Positions 7,303-15,990 are shown, counted from the first letter of the stretch. The stretch is 64,000 nucleotides of DNA from UBA11996 sp964394975 (GCA_964394975.1 CAYMZR010000002.1:1-64000), one strand, 5' to 3'. The notes: generated from the letters alone by a model not told the origin. Made by a program: numbers and translations.

Positions 7303-8247
7303 ATGCTAATTAGTAAATTGACCAAAATAGGGTTTAGCGTAGCAATTGGAGCGCTGACTTTAGGTATATTAAGTGCTTGTTCGGGCGACTCAGGCGTGTC
7401 TTCCGACACAACTTTAGATAGTCGTGGTTACTCGTCCACAGAACGGCTTGTATCCACGAAATGGGTTGAAGACAATCTCGACAACAAAAATTTGAAGATT
7501 ATTGATATCCGAAAAGGGGAAGACTATGACGCAGGACACCTTCCTGGCGCCTTGAGTTACCCAAAAACAGAACTTCAAGTTGAGTCTGGGGGAGTAAAAG
7601 GTCTAATTCCTCCTTCCGCAGACATCTCAAATAAACTCAGCTCTCTAGGCGTGAAGAGCGCGGATACGATATTAATTTATGACGGGAATAAAAATTTGTG
7701 GTCAACCAGATTGCTTTGGACATTGGATGTATATGGACATGATGACGCAAGGATGATGGATGGCTCTTTTGGTTTATGGGAGAAAGAAAATCGGTCAATT
7801 ACTACTGAGGCCCCTTCGATGACAACCTCTGACTATAAATTCACAGGAACTGCAAATAGCGAACTTGTTACAAGTATAGACACAGTCTTAGGTTCACTAG
7901 ATGATACCTCCTCCGTAGTCTTAGACACCAGAGGAGCGGAAGAATTCGCAGGGCGCGACGTAAGGGCAAATAGAGGAGGACATATCCCAGGTGCCATACA
8001 TGTTGACTGGGTAAACAATGTAGATGAAGATGGTAGATTCCTATCGGCGGCAGATCTCAAAAAATTGTATGGAACAGCTAACGTGACAGATGATCTGTCA
8101 GACATTTATACATTATGTCAGACGGCAGTAAGGGCGACCCACAGTTGGTTCGTACTGGCTGATCTACTTGGCTTTGATAATGTATCAGTCTATGATGGTT
8201 CATGGACTGAATGGGGTAACAGAGAGGACACACCAATCGACTCCTAG
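7303..8247 (+). CDS. Rhodanese-type sulfurtransferase lipoprotein (two rhodanese domains)
   Basis: This is a 314-residue exported thiosulfate or mercaptopyruvate sulfurtransferase. The N-terminus is a lipoprotein signal with lipobox LSAC and Cys26. Two rhodanese domains follow: an inactive first domain (about 48-175, with IIDIRKGEDYDAGHLPGA) and a catalytic second domain (about 185-310, with VVLDTRGAEEF and GHIPGAIHVDW). The active-site loop is CQTAVRA with the catalytic Cys at about 272, ending in the expected Arg and Ala/Thr context. It would act on the outer face of the membrane. It is co-directional with tusA. Extracellular sulfur release feeding the YeeE-type transporter is an attractive inference. 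Confidence 0.88.
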   Translation: MLISKLTKIGFSVAIGALTLGILSACSGDSGVSSDTTLDSRGYSSTERLVSTKWVEDNLDNKNLKIIDIRKGEDYDAGHLPGALSYPKTELQVESGGVKGLIPPSADISNKLSSLGVKSADTILIYDGNKNLWSTRLLWTLDVYGHDDARMMDGSFGLWEKENRSITTEAPSMTTSDYKFTGTANSELVTSIDTVLGSLDDTSSVVLDTRGAEEFAGRDVRANRGGHIPGAIHVDWVNNVDEDGRFLSAADLKKLYGTANVTDDLSDIYTLCQTAVRATHSWFVLADLLGFDNVSVYDGSWTEWGNREDTPIDS

Positions 8248-8275
8248 AAACTGACTGACTAGGACAAGAGCACAA

Positions 8276-8320
8276 AACTGCTCATGTTGCCCAATTTTTT
8301 TGTAAGCAACATGAGCAGTT
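8276..8320 (+). terminator. Long perfect inverted repeat after the rhodanese gene
   Basis: A perfect 15-bp stem is formed by AACTGCTCATGTTGC (8276-8290) and its complement at 8306-8320, with a 15-base loop rich in T. It is 28 bases past the rhodanese stop and ahead of the next gene. No long T-run follows the stem, so termination is plausible but not certain; it may instead stabilise the mRNA 3' end. Confidence 0.55.
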
Positions 8321-8366
8321 CTCATTTCAGTTCAATCACTGGGTGAAAATGAAAAGGAGAATTAGT

Positions 8367-9155
8367 ATGGGAACTTTAGATGGCAGAGTAGCATTGGTAA
8401 CAGGAGCGAGTCGCGGTATTGGAGAATACATGGCGGTCCACTTCGCTAAAGCTGGAGCTAAAGTTGCCATTGCTGCCCGAACTACTGAGGTCACAGATAA
8501 GAGACTGCCTGGCACTATTTATTCAGTGGCGGAATCAATCAATAAGGAGGGCGGAGAGGCAATTGGTGTCCAGATGAACATGAGGGATAATGAAAGCATT
8601 ACCGCCGGAGTTGAAGAAACTGTGGAAAAACTCGGCGGAGTTGATATAGTCGTTAATAACGCCGCTATACTTGTTCCAGGATCGCTAGAAACGGTACAGG
8701 ATAGGCACATAGATCTAATATGGCAAATTGACCTAAGAGGGCCTCTAATCCTAATGAAAAGAGCTCTTCCACATGTGAAAGCTGCAGGAGGAGGAGATTT
8801 TATTAATATTTCTTCTCGGGCTGGTGTTTTTCCAGGTCCAGGGCCTTACGAAGATACCCCTTCCAGGAGAGATGGTAGCTTTTACGGAATGATAAAGTCT
8901 GGTCTCGAGAGATTTTCACAAGGTCTTGCGAAAGAATTGCAAGCTGACAACATTAAAGTTAACGTATTGTCTCCTCAAGGTAGAATCAAAACTCCCGGTA
9001 ACATATGGGCTGAAAACGATCCTGAAAACCCCTCACTTGAGTTTGAGGCTGCTGACGAAATGGGTAAAGCTGGAGTTTGGATCTGCGAGCAACCAGCGAC
9101 GTACACAGGCCATATATTATTCGATCAAGATGTCTGTTACGAGCAAAATTTATAG
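8367..9155 (+). CDS. SDR family NAD(P)-dependent oxidoreductase
   Basis: This is a 262-residue short-chain dehydrogenase. The cofactor motif GASRGIGE is near residue 16, the NNAA motif appears in VDIVVNNAAIL, the catalytic Ser in NISSRAG and the Tyr-Lys pair in YGMIKSG. I chose the ATG at 8367, giving MGTLDGRVALVTG, because AGGAGA lies six bases before it; upstream in-frame GTG (8343) and ATG (8349) would place that ribosome site inside the gene. The C-terminal half ends AGVWICEQPATYTGHILFDQD, as in SDRs of the hydroxysteroid dehydrogenase-like type. The substrate is unknown. It may be co-transcribed with the nuclease gene that follows. Confidence 0.88.
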   Translation: MGTLDGRVALVTGASRGIGEYMAVHFAKAGAKVAIAARTTEVTDKRLPGTIYSVAESINKEGGEAIGVQMNMRDNESITAGVEETVEKLGGVDIVVNNAAILVPGSLETVQDRHIDLIWQIDLRGPLILMKRALPHVKAAGGGDFINISSRAGVFPGPGPYEDTPSRRDGSFYGMIKSGLERFSQGLAKELQADNIKVNVLSPQGRIKTPGNIWAENDPENPSLEFEAADEMGKAGVWICEQPATYTGHILFDQDVCYEQNL

Positions 9156-9181
9156 CCCACCTTTCGCTTGTCTATAAATAA

Positions 9182-9904
9182 ATGGCTCTGCAGAATCTAC
9201 GACTTATACACACTTCGGACACCCATCTTGGTGACGAATTAGGTCATCCTGCATCGAATGACGCATTGGCAAAAGTTATATCTGAAACAATACTATTGGG
9301 AGCCGACTTCCTTTTAATCGCGGGAGATGTTTTTGATAACGAAAGGATCTCAAACGATCCTATAAAAAATTTTCTGACCCAAATCTCAAAGCTAAACATC
9401 CCTGTAGTTTTATTACCCGGCAATCACGATTTGATGCACCAAACATCCATTTATCGAAGGCCAATTTTCAGGGATTCTCCCGGTAACCTTAATATCTTCA
9501 AAAAAGAACAAGGAGAAATAATTGATTTCAAAGAGAAAGGAATAAAATTTTGGGGCAAAGCCATGTATGAACACGGTCCTCTTTTTCATCCTCTCTCCCC
9601 TACTCCAGCACAAGTCAAAGATACCTGGTTCATAGGTATGGCTCATGGTCACTTTGAAGAAAATGGAACTAATTCTGGTAGGTCTTCATTAATATTCCCG
9701 AATGAGATAGCTGACTCACCTTTTGATTATATCGCCCTTGGTCATTGGGATCTCTATACGGACATATCACAGGGAAACACTTCAGCCGTTTACTCGGGAT
9801 GTCCAATGGTAGTTGGTAATAGAAATGAACCAGGTTCTGTAAGCCTGGTAGATTTAGACCCCAATAAAGGCCCAGTACATAAACAGTGGTACCTTAAATC
9901 CTAA
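9182..9904 (+). CDS. Metallophosphoesterase, SbcD-like (short)
   Basis: This is a 240-residue calcineurin-like phosphoesterase. All the metal motifs are present: HTSDTHLGDE, AGDVFDNE, LPGNHDLM, MAHGHFEE and LGHWDLY. The order and spacing fit the nuclease domain of SbcD/Mre11-type DNA repair proteins, but the C-terminal capping domain of full SbcD (about 400 residues) is missing. It could be a nuclease or a small-molecule phosphodiesterase. No SbcC partner is adjacent. Its 3' end overlaps the end of the convergent SDR gene by four bases. A second, longer SbcD-like gene lies at 12965. Confidence 0.8.
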   Translation: MALQNLRLIHTSDTHLGDELGHPASNDALAKVISETILLGADFLLIAGDVFDNERISNDPIKNFLTQISKLNIPVVLLPGNHDLMHQTSIYRRPIFRDSPGNLNIFKKEQGEIIDFKEKGIKFWGKAMYEHGPLFHPLSPTPAQVKDTWFIGMAHGHFEENGTNSGRSSLIFPNEIADSPFDYIALGHWDLYTDISQGNTSAVYSGCPMVVGNRNEPGSVSLVDLDPNKGPVHKQWYLKS

Positions 9905-10662
9905 CCCAGACTAACAGTCGCACCACCATCAATCACGATCGACGCACCTGTTACAAAGGATGCTTCATCCGAGGCCAAAAATAACGCCAAATTAGCGACT
10001 TCTTTGGGTTCTCCTACCCGGTTTAATAGTGAGTTGGCTGAAGCTTCTCGTAAGAATCCTTCTCTATCGGAAGGATCTATATTTTCTTGTCTTTCGATCC
10101 CTCTTTGGTACCAATTGTTTGTGTTTATATCACCAGGGCAGATACAGTTCACTCTTATTCCATACTCACCAAAATCCATAGCCATACACTTAGTCAATTG
10201 AGCCAGCGCTCCCTTTGAGGAGTTATATGGCAAGGAATTCGGCTGAGCAATAAAGCTACTTAAAGAAGCAATATTAATCACGGAAGAATTTTCACTGTCT
10301 TTCAGATGATCCAAAGTAGCCTTACACACATTTGCCGCGCCAATAACGTTTACTGATATCGCCTTCATCCATTCATGTTTATCCAGATCACTCACGGCAC
10401 CAAAAGTGAAAGAGGCAGCATTGTTTACCACAATATCGACACCTCCCATCAGCCCAGTTGCGTAATCAACCATTTCAGTTACATTTTTTTCATCGGAGAC
10501 GTCGGTCTTATAAAAGTAGTCCCCCGAATACGAATCAAATGCCGGTCGGTTGAGATCAGCTATAAGTACATTTGCACCTTCCCTAGAGAAGCGCCTAGCA
10601 ATCGCATTCCCGATACCTGACCCTCCACCAGTGATGATCGTTCTTTTGCTCTTGAGCCTCAT
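9901..10662 (-). CDS. SDR family oxidoreductase
   Basis: This is a 253-residue classical short-chain dehydrogenase. It has the cofactor motif GGGSGIGNAIA near residue 12, VVNNAASF, the catalytic Ser in NIASLSSF, the YNSSKGAL Tyr-Lys motif, and the usual end LFLASDEASFVTGASIVIDGG, here read as two parts. The aspartate in LIADLNR after beta-2 favours NAD over NADP. It starts at an ATG preceded by a purine-rich GGGAGATCAGGG stretch. It is the second gene of a minus-strand pair beginning with the P-loop-like protein, and converges on the SbcD-like gene with a four-base overlap. The substrate is unknown. Confidence 0.88.
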   Translation of the reverse strand: MRLKSKRTIITGGGSGIGNAIARRFSREGANVLIADLNRPAFDSYSGDYFYKTDVSDEKNVTEMVDYATGLMGGVDIVVNNAASFTFGAVSDLDKHEWMKAISVNVIGAANVCKATLDHLKDSENSSVINIASLSSFIAQPNSLPYNSSKGALAQLTKCMAMDFGEYGIRVNCICPGDINTNNWYQRGIERQENIDPSDREGFLREASANSLLNRVGEPKEVANLALFLASDEASFVTGASIVIDGGATVSLG

Positions 10663-10683
10663 GTCCGAAAAACCCTGATCTCC

Positions 10684-11373
10684 CTAACCTTTTTTATTAT
10701 TTTTTATTCGCTCTAAATCTACTTCCGTAAGATATGGCTCAATTAAATTTACAATTTTTAACAGAGTTTCATCAGGACTATCAATAGATGTATCCACTTG
10801 CACTACTGGCCCTATATCACTCTTGTCGATAAAGTATTGATATTCATCCATCACATTTTCTATGTCGGCAACAAGAAGAGGGCTGTTCGTATGATCGGAA
10901 TGGTCTTTCAAATCAAACATTCGAGCTTCTATTACCTCTCTAGAGGCAACCATATGTATAGTTATAATAGGATCTCTTGTGATTTGTTTGATTCTATTTT
11001 CAATACCGACAAACACATTATTTCTGTCAAACTGCTCCCCATCCAAGCCATACCCATAATATCGCCTAGCGTACACAGCTTCTTCTATGTGAAATCCTAC
11101 GGTTAGATCATCCTCTTGAACGTAGTGATGCAAATGATAGTACATCCCATAACGATGATACATTTCCTTTAATTTTGGTGATAAGTTAAGTATCTGCTCC
11201 TGTTCTTCTAAGGTAGTATCATCAGGATGGCCAGAGGTGTGCGGCAATTTCGAATGATCGTGTATCAAACCCATATAAAACGGTTCCCCCATCACTCTTA
11301 ATTTCCAATCGTTGAGCATTCTAGAAATTGTTGTGGTTCCAACATATTCAATACCAGCAAGTATTATTTTCAT
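10684..11373 (-). CDS. P-loop NTPase-like protein with altered Walker A (kinase-like, function unknown)
   Basis: I place the start at the ATG at 11373 (MKIILAGIEYVGTTTIS) because AAGGA lies eight bases upstream; an in-frame start 11 codons earlier is less likely. The 229-residue protein looks like a nucleotide or adenylate kinase fold: a beta strand, then GIEYVGTTT at residues 7-15, which matches the P-loop pattern except that the essential Lys is Thr. Later come strands such as IITIHMVASREVIEARM, resembling the base-binding and LID region of thymidylate kinase-like proteins. Many Tyr and His residues lie in the middle (YHRYGMYYHLHHYV). I cannot assign a substrate. It precedes the SDR gene by about 20 bases. 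Confidence 0.6.
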   Translation of the reverse strand: MKIILAGIEYVGTTTISRMLNDWKLRVMGEPFYMGLIHDHSKLPHTSGHPDDTTLEEQEQILNLSPKLKEMYHRYGMYYHLHHYVQEDDLTVGFHIEEAVYARRYYGYGLDGEQFDRNNVFVGIENRIKQITRDPIITIHMVASREVIEARMFDLKDHSDHTNSPLLVADIENVMDEYQYFIDKSDIGPVVQVDTSIDSPDETLLKIVNLIEPYLTEVDLERIKNNKKG

Positions 11374-11563
11374 CGTCAGCGTCCTTAAGCGATTTTTTTC
11401 AATCAATATTTAGTGGATATTTACATATAGATTTAGATTTGTATAGGTAGGATAAGTTCCATGGAATAAAGTTTTTGCAATTGCTACACATAAATCATAG
11501 CTATAACATCAATTACCTCTGATATACTTGAGATCCCATAATTCGTACATAGGAAGCATAACA

Positions 11564-12904
11564 TTGGCCGAAAATAATTCACCTTTAGACGTAGAAAAAA
11601 TAAGCTCACTTTGCAAGCGAAGAGGTTTCATTTTTCAGAGCAGTGAAATTTATGGAGGATTAGCCAGCACCTGGGATTATGGCCCGTTAGGTGTGGAACT
11701 GAAAAGAAACGTAAAAGACCACTGGTGGAACACGATGGTTTGGGAACGCGATGATATGGTTGGTCTAGATGCTTCCATACTGATGCATCCGGATACCTGG
11801 CGTGCAAGCGGACATTTGGAAAGTTTCACAGACCCCCTAGTAGAGTGCAACGATTGCAACAGGCGGTACAGGGAAGACCATATTGATACTGAAGTCTGTC
11901 CTGAATGCTCAGGAAAATTAACCGAACCTCGTCTTTTTCACCTCATGTTCAAAACTTTTATGGGACCAGTTGAAGAAGACGCTTCTATTGTTTACCTAAG
12001 GCCAGAAACCGCTCAAGGAATCTTTGTAAATTTTAATAATGTGATCAACTCCACTAGAAAAAAACTTCCATTTGGTATAGCACAAATTGGCAAGTCTTTC
12101 CGAAACGAAATAACCACGGGAAATTTCATTTTCAGGACCAGAGAGTTTGAAATGATGGAAATCGAATATTTTGTAATGCCAGGCGAAGATGAAAAAATTC
12201 ACGATAACTGGATTCAAGATTGTCTGTCATGGTACGGTGACATAGGATTAAACCCTGAAAATTTGCGAGTCAGACCTCACGATGAAGATGAACTGTCTCA
12301 CTATGCTAAGGCCACTTATGATATTGAGTATAGATTCCCGTGGGGCTGGGGCGAGATCCAAGGAATAGCCAACCGCACAGACTACGATTTGAAATCCCAT
12401 ATGGCAATGAGTGGCGAAAAACTCACTTATTTCGATGATTCTTCAAGTCAACATGTCATACCATATGTGATAGAACCATCATTCGGTGTAGACAGGGCTG
12501 TGATGGCTCTTTTGGTTGATGCCTACATAGAAGAAGAAATTACTTCGGCATCAGGAAAGACTGAAACACGAGTACTACTCAGATTAGATCCTTCTATCTC
12601 TCCGGTCAAAGTTGCGGTATTACCTTTAAGTAGAAATGAAAAGTTGACCCCGCTAGCCAAGTCGGTCTTCGACACACTTCGTAGATCCAATTTGATTGGA
12701 GGACATGTGCAATACGACGATGCTCAAAGTATAGGAAGAAGATATCGCAGGCAAGATGAAATAGGAACTCCATTATGTGTGACTGTCGACTTTGATTCCC
12801 TTGATGATAATGCCGTTACCATCCGGGAAAGAGATTCGATGGGGCAAACTAGAGTTAGTTTGGATGCTTTAGAGTCAGAGCTAGCACTCAAATTAAAAAG
12901 CTAG
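11564..12904 (+). CDS. glyS: Glycine--tRNA ligase, single-chain class II type
   Basis: This enzyme charges tRNA-Gly with glycine. The start is chosen as TTG at 11564 because AGGAAG lies seven bases upstream; an earlier in-frame TTG at 11528 has no ribosome site. The product is 446 residues, the usual size of the homodimeric bacterial/archaeal-type enzyme. Family marks are GFIFQSSEIYGGLASTWDYGPLG in two parts, the zinc-binding cysteines CNDCNRRY and CPECSGKL, the motif 2 region FRNEITTGNFIFRTREFEMMEIE, motif 3 in EPSFGVDRAVMALL, and the C-terminal anticodon-binding domain from about residue 345. It is a complete, ordinary housekeeping gene. Confidence 0.95.
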   Translation: MAENNSPLDVEKISSLCKRRGFIFQSSEIYGGLASTWDYGPLGVELKRNVKDHWWNTMVWERDDMVGLDASILMHPDTWRASGHLESFTDPLVECNDCNRRYREDHIDTEVCPECSGKLTEPRLFHLMFKTFMGPVEEDASIVYLRPETAQGIFVNFNNVINSTRKKLPFGIAQIGKSFRNEITTGNFIFRTREFEMMEIEYFVMPGEDEKIHDNWIQDCLSWYGDIGLNPENLRVRPHDEDELSHYAKATYDIEYRFPWGWGEIQGIANRTDYDLKSHMAMSGEKLTYFDDSSSQHVIPYVIEPSFGVDRAVMALLVDAYIEEEITSASGKTETRVLLRLDPSISPVKVAVLPLSRNEKLTPLAKSVFDTLRRSNLIGGHVQYDDAQSIGRRYRRQDEIGTPLCVTVDFDSLDDNAVTIRERDSMGQTRVSLDALESELALKLKS

Positions 12905-12964
12905 TTTTGGCTTTATAGTTCCCTTAGATCAGCCGATAATAGGAAATGACAAAAAGTGGTTTAA

Positions 12965-14200
12965 ATGCTAATAATTCATACCGCTGACATACATATAGGA
13001 GTCGAAAATTACAGTAGGCCAGATCCAAGAACTAGAACATCATCACGACTTCAAGATTTTTTAAGGTCCTTAGACGAACTGGTTGATTATTCAATAGATA
13101 ATGAAGCAGATTTAGTACTGATTTGCGGAGATGTATATAAAAGTAGAAACCCGACACAAACTCATCAAAGAGAATTTGTAAAAAGAATTTCTAGGCTTGC
13201 CAGAGAAGGGATCAAGGTTTTTCTATTGGCCGGCAACCATGATTCCCCAAACGTCCCAGGCCCAGCAACTACACTGGACATATTTCCTACACTAGACATA
13301 GAAAATGTGCAGATCGCCAACGAACTAAACACCCAGGTAGTTCAAACCCGTAATGGATCCATTCAAGTAATATCATTGCCGTGGATTAGAAAAGGCGACT
13401 TTATGTCCCATGAGAAATATAACCAACTATCGAATGAAAAATTTAACTCAGCTATTGAGGAAAAATTAATTGACGACCTAAATAAAGAAATAGCTAATTT
13501 AGATCCCTCAATGCCAAGCATATTAGCTTCTCATGTATCGACAGACCTGGCTAAAACAAGCTCAGAAAAATCTATGACCCTTGGAAAAGACTACCTCTTG
13601 CCAACTAAATTTTTAGCTAATCCAAAGCTAGATTACATAGCCCTTGGTCATATCCATAGGCACCAAGTACTAAACGAAGAACCGCCGGTAGTGTACTCAG
13701 GTAGTTTAGAAAGAATAGATTTTGGAGAAGAAAAAGATTCTAAAGGATTTTGTGCGATAGACATTTCCACTACCCCAGATAAAAAAAATAGATTGAACTC
13801 CTATGAATTTATTGAGGTAAATGCAAGAAGGTTCAGAACTATTTCAACAAAGATAGAAGAAAGTGATGAATACCCTAACGAGAAAATTTTAGCCGAGATA
13901 GCAAAACACGACGTAAAAGGCGCCATCGTGCAAGTAATAATTGAAGTCAATTCGGCACGGTACAGAGAAATATCTGACAAGAAGATCAGGGAAAGTCTGT
14001 CTGAAGCAAATTTTATAGCTGCAGTAAGAAAAAATGTCATTACCGAAAGCAAAAACAGATTGGGGAAGGAGTTACATGAATCAATCCCTGTAATTGAAGC
14101 TCTAGAAACCTATTTAAAAGAACGCCAAATAGATGACCGGAGAATACGATTGCTACTTGAGAAAGGTCAGAATCTTATATCAGAAAACCCACCCCAATGA
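12965..14200 (+). CDS. SbcD-like DNA repair exonuclease
   Basis: This is a 411-residue metallophosphoesterase matching the length of SbcD, the nuclease subunit of the SbcCD (Mre11-Rad50-like) complex that opens hairpins and processes double-strand breaks. The metal-binding motifs are HTADIHIGVE, CGDVYKSRNP, LAGNHDSP, ASHVSTD and LGHIHRHQ. A C-terminal capping region of about 150 residues is rich in charged helices. No SbcC ATPase follows; instead a thioredoxin-like lipoprotein gene begins at once, so the partner must be elsewhere. The start ATG has a weak ribosome site. Confidence 0.85.
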   Translation: MLIIHTADIHIGVENYSRPDPRTRTSSRLQDFLRSLDELVDYSIDNEADLVLICGDVYKSRNPTQTHQREFVKRISRLAREGIKVFLLAGNHDSPNVPGPATTLDIFPTLDIENVQIANELNTQVVQTRNGSIQVISLPWIRKGDFMSHEKYNQLSNEKFNSAIEEKLIDDLNKEIANLDPSMPSILASHVSTDLAKTSSEKSMTLGKDYLLPTKFLANPKLDYIALGHIHRHQVLNEEPPVVYSGSLERIDFGEEKDSKGFCAIDISTTPDKKNRLNSYEFIEVNARRFRTISTKIEESDEYPNEKILAEIAKHDVKGAIVQVIIEVNSARYREISDKKIRESLSEANFIAAVRKNVITESKNRLGKELHESIPVIEALETYLKERQIDDRRIRLLLEKGQNLISENPPQ

Positions 14201-14241
14201 TACTGATTTCTCAACAGGGACATCATTCGAAAATCTACCCG

Positions 14242-14748
14242 ATGAAACCCTCATTATTGTTACTATTTGCATTAATTCTGATGGGGGGCTGCTCACTTAT
14301 GAATCCTCATCAAACAGCACCGCCATTCATGATTGATCTCTACCATACAACTGATCACAGTGAGCACGAGGTATTCAATTTGGAACAGCACAAGGGAACC
14401 CCTACATTTATAAATTTTTGGTTCCCTTCTTGCCCTCCCTGTGTTGCGGAAATGCCTCAACTTAATAAGTTTTATTCACAACACAAAAATGACGTAAATG
14501 TGGTAGCGATTCAACTTATCGGGCTCGACTCCATGGAAGATGGACAAAAGTTTGTAAAGGAAAAAGGTATCCATTTTGCAGTTGGCCCAGATCCAATGGG
14601 AAAAGTCTCAGTCGATTACCAAATCAGTGTGTATCCAACCACTATATTTGTAGACTCAGAGGGAAACATAGTGGATTATTGGCAGGGAGAGATCAATGCC
14701 GAAGAACTCAAACAAAAATTTACGGATATACAAAACCCTGAGGATTGA
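14242..14748 (+). CDS. TlpA-like thiol-disulfide oxidoreductase lipoprotein
   Basis: This is a membrane-anchored thioredoxin-fold protein acting outside the cytoplasm. With the start at 14242 it opens MKPSLLLLFALILMGGCS, a clean lipoprotein signal with the lipid Cys at residue 17. An earlier in-frame ATG overlapping the SbcD stop would add 15 polar residues and spoil the signal, although no strong ribosome site favours 14242. The redox motif CPPC is at residues 64-67 in FWFPSCPPCVAEMP, followed by the cis-Pro loop in YQISVYPTTIFVD. It probably reduces or resolves disulfides, for example in cytochrome maturation. A CopD-like membrane protein gene follows within four bases. Confidence 0.85.
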   Translation: MKPSLLLLFALILMGGCSLMNPHQTAPPFMIDLYHTTDHSEHEVFNLEQHKGTPTFINFWFPSCPPCVAEMPQLNKFYSQHKNDVNVVAIQLIGLDSMEDGQKFVKEKGIHFAVGPDPMGKVSVDYQISVYPTTIFVDSEGNIVDYWQGEINAEELKQKFTDIQNPED

Positions 14749-14751
14749 AAT

Positions 14752-15252
14752 TTGGATATAACTGACTTGTTCCATGTTTTCGTCAGATGGGCCCATCTTG
14801 TATCTGCTGGTGCGTGGGTGGGGGGTAGTATTTTCTGGATTCTTGTCTTAAACCCTTCCACAAGACAATTTGACTCGGATTTTGTCAGTCAATTACAAGG
14901 CCAAATTTCCACTGAATTCCGAGGATTAGTTGACACCTGTATATTCATTCTTTTGACAACCGGCGCCATAATGACATTTAACAGACTTACACCTGGAAAT
15001 ATAGGTTACCAATATGTATTAGTTTTAGGTTTAAAAATCATTTTTGCGGCGGCAATGTTCTATTTGATAAGAGCCAAACGCCAATCAAAAACAACTCGTG
15101 TTAAAACAAATTCCAACAATACTCCGAAAGGCACACTAGGACAATTTACAAAAATGGCAACTGCCTATAATTTGGTGTTACTACTGGGACTAATGGTATA
15201 TCTGTTATCAGATTTGATGAACATGATCTACATGGCAACTGTATCAAATTAA
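14752..15252 (+). CDS. CopD-like four-helix integral membrane protein
   Basis: This is a 166-residue membrane protein with four predicted transmembrane helices (about 8-30, 58-75, 82-105 and 135-158). The N-terminus FHVFVRWAHLVSAGAWVGGSIFW, read as two parts, contains the conserved His and Trp pattern of CopD/DUF4149-type proteins, in which the first-helix His may bind copper or heme. The start is TTG, with GAGGA just upstream inside the end of the TlpA-like gene. Adjacency to a TlpA-like thioredoxin suggests a role in copper handling or cytochrome oxidase assembly, which is inference only. Confidence 0.65.
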   Translation: MDITDLFHVFVRWAHLVSAGAWVGGSIFWILVLNPSTRQFDSDFVSQLQGQISTEFRGLVDTCIFILLTTGAIMTFNRLTPGNIGYQYVLVLGLKIIFAAAMFYLIRAKRQSKTTRVKTNSNNTPKGTLGQFTKMATAYNLVLLLGLMVYLLSDLMNMIYMATVSN

Positions 15253-15279
15253 AATGAAATTATTGATAGAGGTTAATTG

Positions 15280-15465
15280 ATGAAAAAGTCATTTTTGGAC
15301 GTCATTAGATGTCCTCTATGCAAATCTAACTTCGATGCCCATGCGGATGTGGAAAAGGGAGATGACATAATTCAAGGCACCCTAATTTGTAGCGGATGTG
15401 GAGAAATATTTCCAATCGATAAGTCAATCCCAAACCTACTCCCTCCGGAATTGCGCAGCAAATGA
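15280..15465 (+). CDS. Trm112 family zinc-binding protein
   Basis: This is a 61-residue protein of the Trm112/YcaR family. It has FLDVIRCPLCKSNF near the N-terminus, CSGCGEIFPI in the middle and the ending IPNLLPPE, all hallmarks of the family. The two CxxC pairs should bind zinc. In other organisms Trm112 proteins activate methyltransferases; in bacteria the role is often unclear. I take the ATG at 15280 rather than the TTG immediately before it. It lies 27 bases after the CopD-like gene and ends just before the convergent folK gene. Confidence 0.85.
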   Translation: MKKSFLDVIRCPLCKSNFDAHADVEKGDDIIQGTLICSGCGEIFPIDKSIPNLLPPELRSK

Positions 15466-15472
15466 AAACAAA

Positions 15473-15970
15473 CTACCTAATTGGAATTGGATACCCTACG
15501 GGTATACATATGTCCGATGGTTGATCCTCTTTTAATTTGCAAATCATCTGTCGCACATTCACATCCAGCACCGGATGAACTAAATCAGGTGCTATTTCAG
15601 ACAATGGCTCCAAAACAAACAATCTCTCTGGAAGTCTGGGATGAGGAAGAGTCAAAGTTTTACTTTGAACAATAAAATTCCCCCATATTAAAATATCCAA
15701 ATCAATTGACCTAGGAGAGTTAGGAAATACCCTATGTCTATAAAAATATGTCTCAATCTCCTTTAACCGGTGAAGAAAAATCCAGGGACTCAAAGCCGTT
15801 GATAATTTGCACACAGAATTCAAAAAGTTTGGCTGATTAGAAAATCCTTTTGGAGTGGATTCATATATTTTTGAAGACTTCAATTCCATAGAAATCAAAC
15901 CAAGCATGCTAATAGCCTGCGAAATACTACCTTTCTGATCACCTAAATTACTTCCTAAACCTACATACAC
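15473..15970 (-). CDS. folK: 2-amino-4-hydroxy-6-hydroxymethyldihydropteridine pyrophosphokinase
   Basis: FolK transfers pyrophosphate from ATP to 6-hydroxymethyl-dihydropterin in folate synthesis. The protein of 165 residues has YVGLGSNLGDQKGSI at the start, FLNSVCKLSTALSPWIFLHRL in two parts, and the signature RSIDLDILIWG with the metal-binding aspartates, then LPHPRLPERLFVLEPLSEI, also in two parts. The only common start codon before the conserved strand is GTG at 15968-15970. It leaves just one residue before YVGLGSN, shorter than usual, and its nearest AGGAGG is about 25 bases upstream, inside the end of folP. A nonstandard AT-rich start closer to that site is possible. It follows folP by 20 bases. 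Confidence 0.92.
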   Translation of the reverse strand: MYVGLGSNLGDQKGSISQAISMLGLISMELKSSKIYESTPKGFSNQPNFLNSVCKLSTALSPWIFLHRLKEIETYFYRHRVFPNSPRSIDLDILIWGNFIVQSKTLTLPHPRLPERLFVLEPLSEIAPDLVHPVLDVNVRQMICKLKEDQPSDICIPVGYPIPIR

Positions 15971-15990
15971 ATCAGTTGAATTTCGGATAT

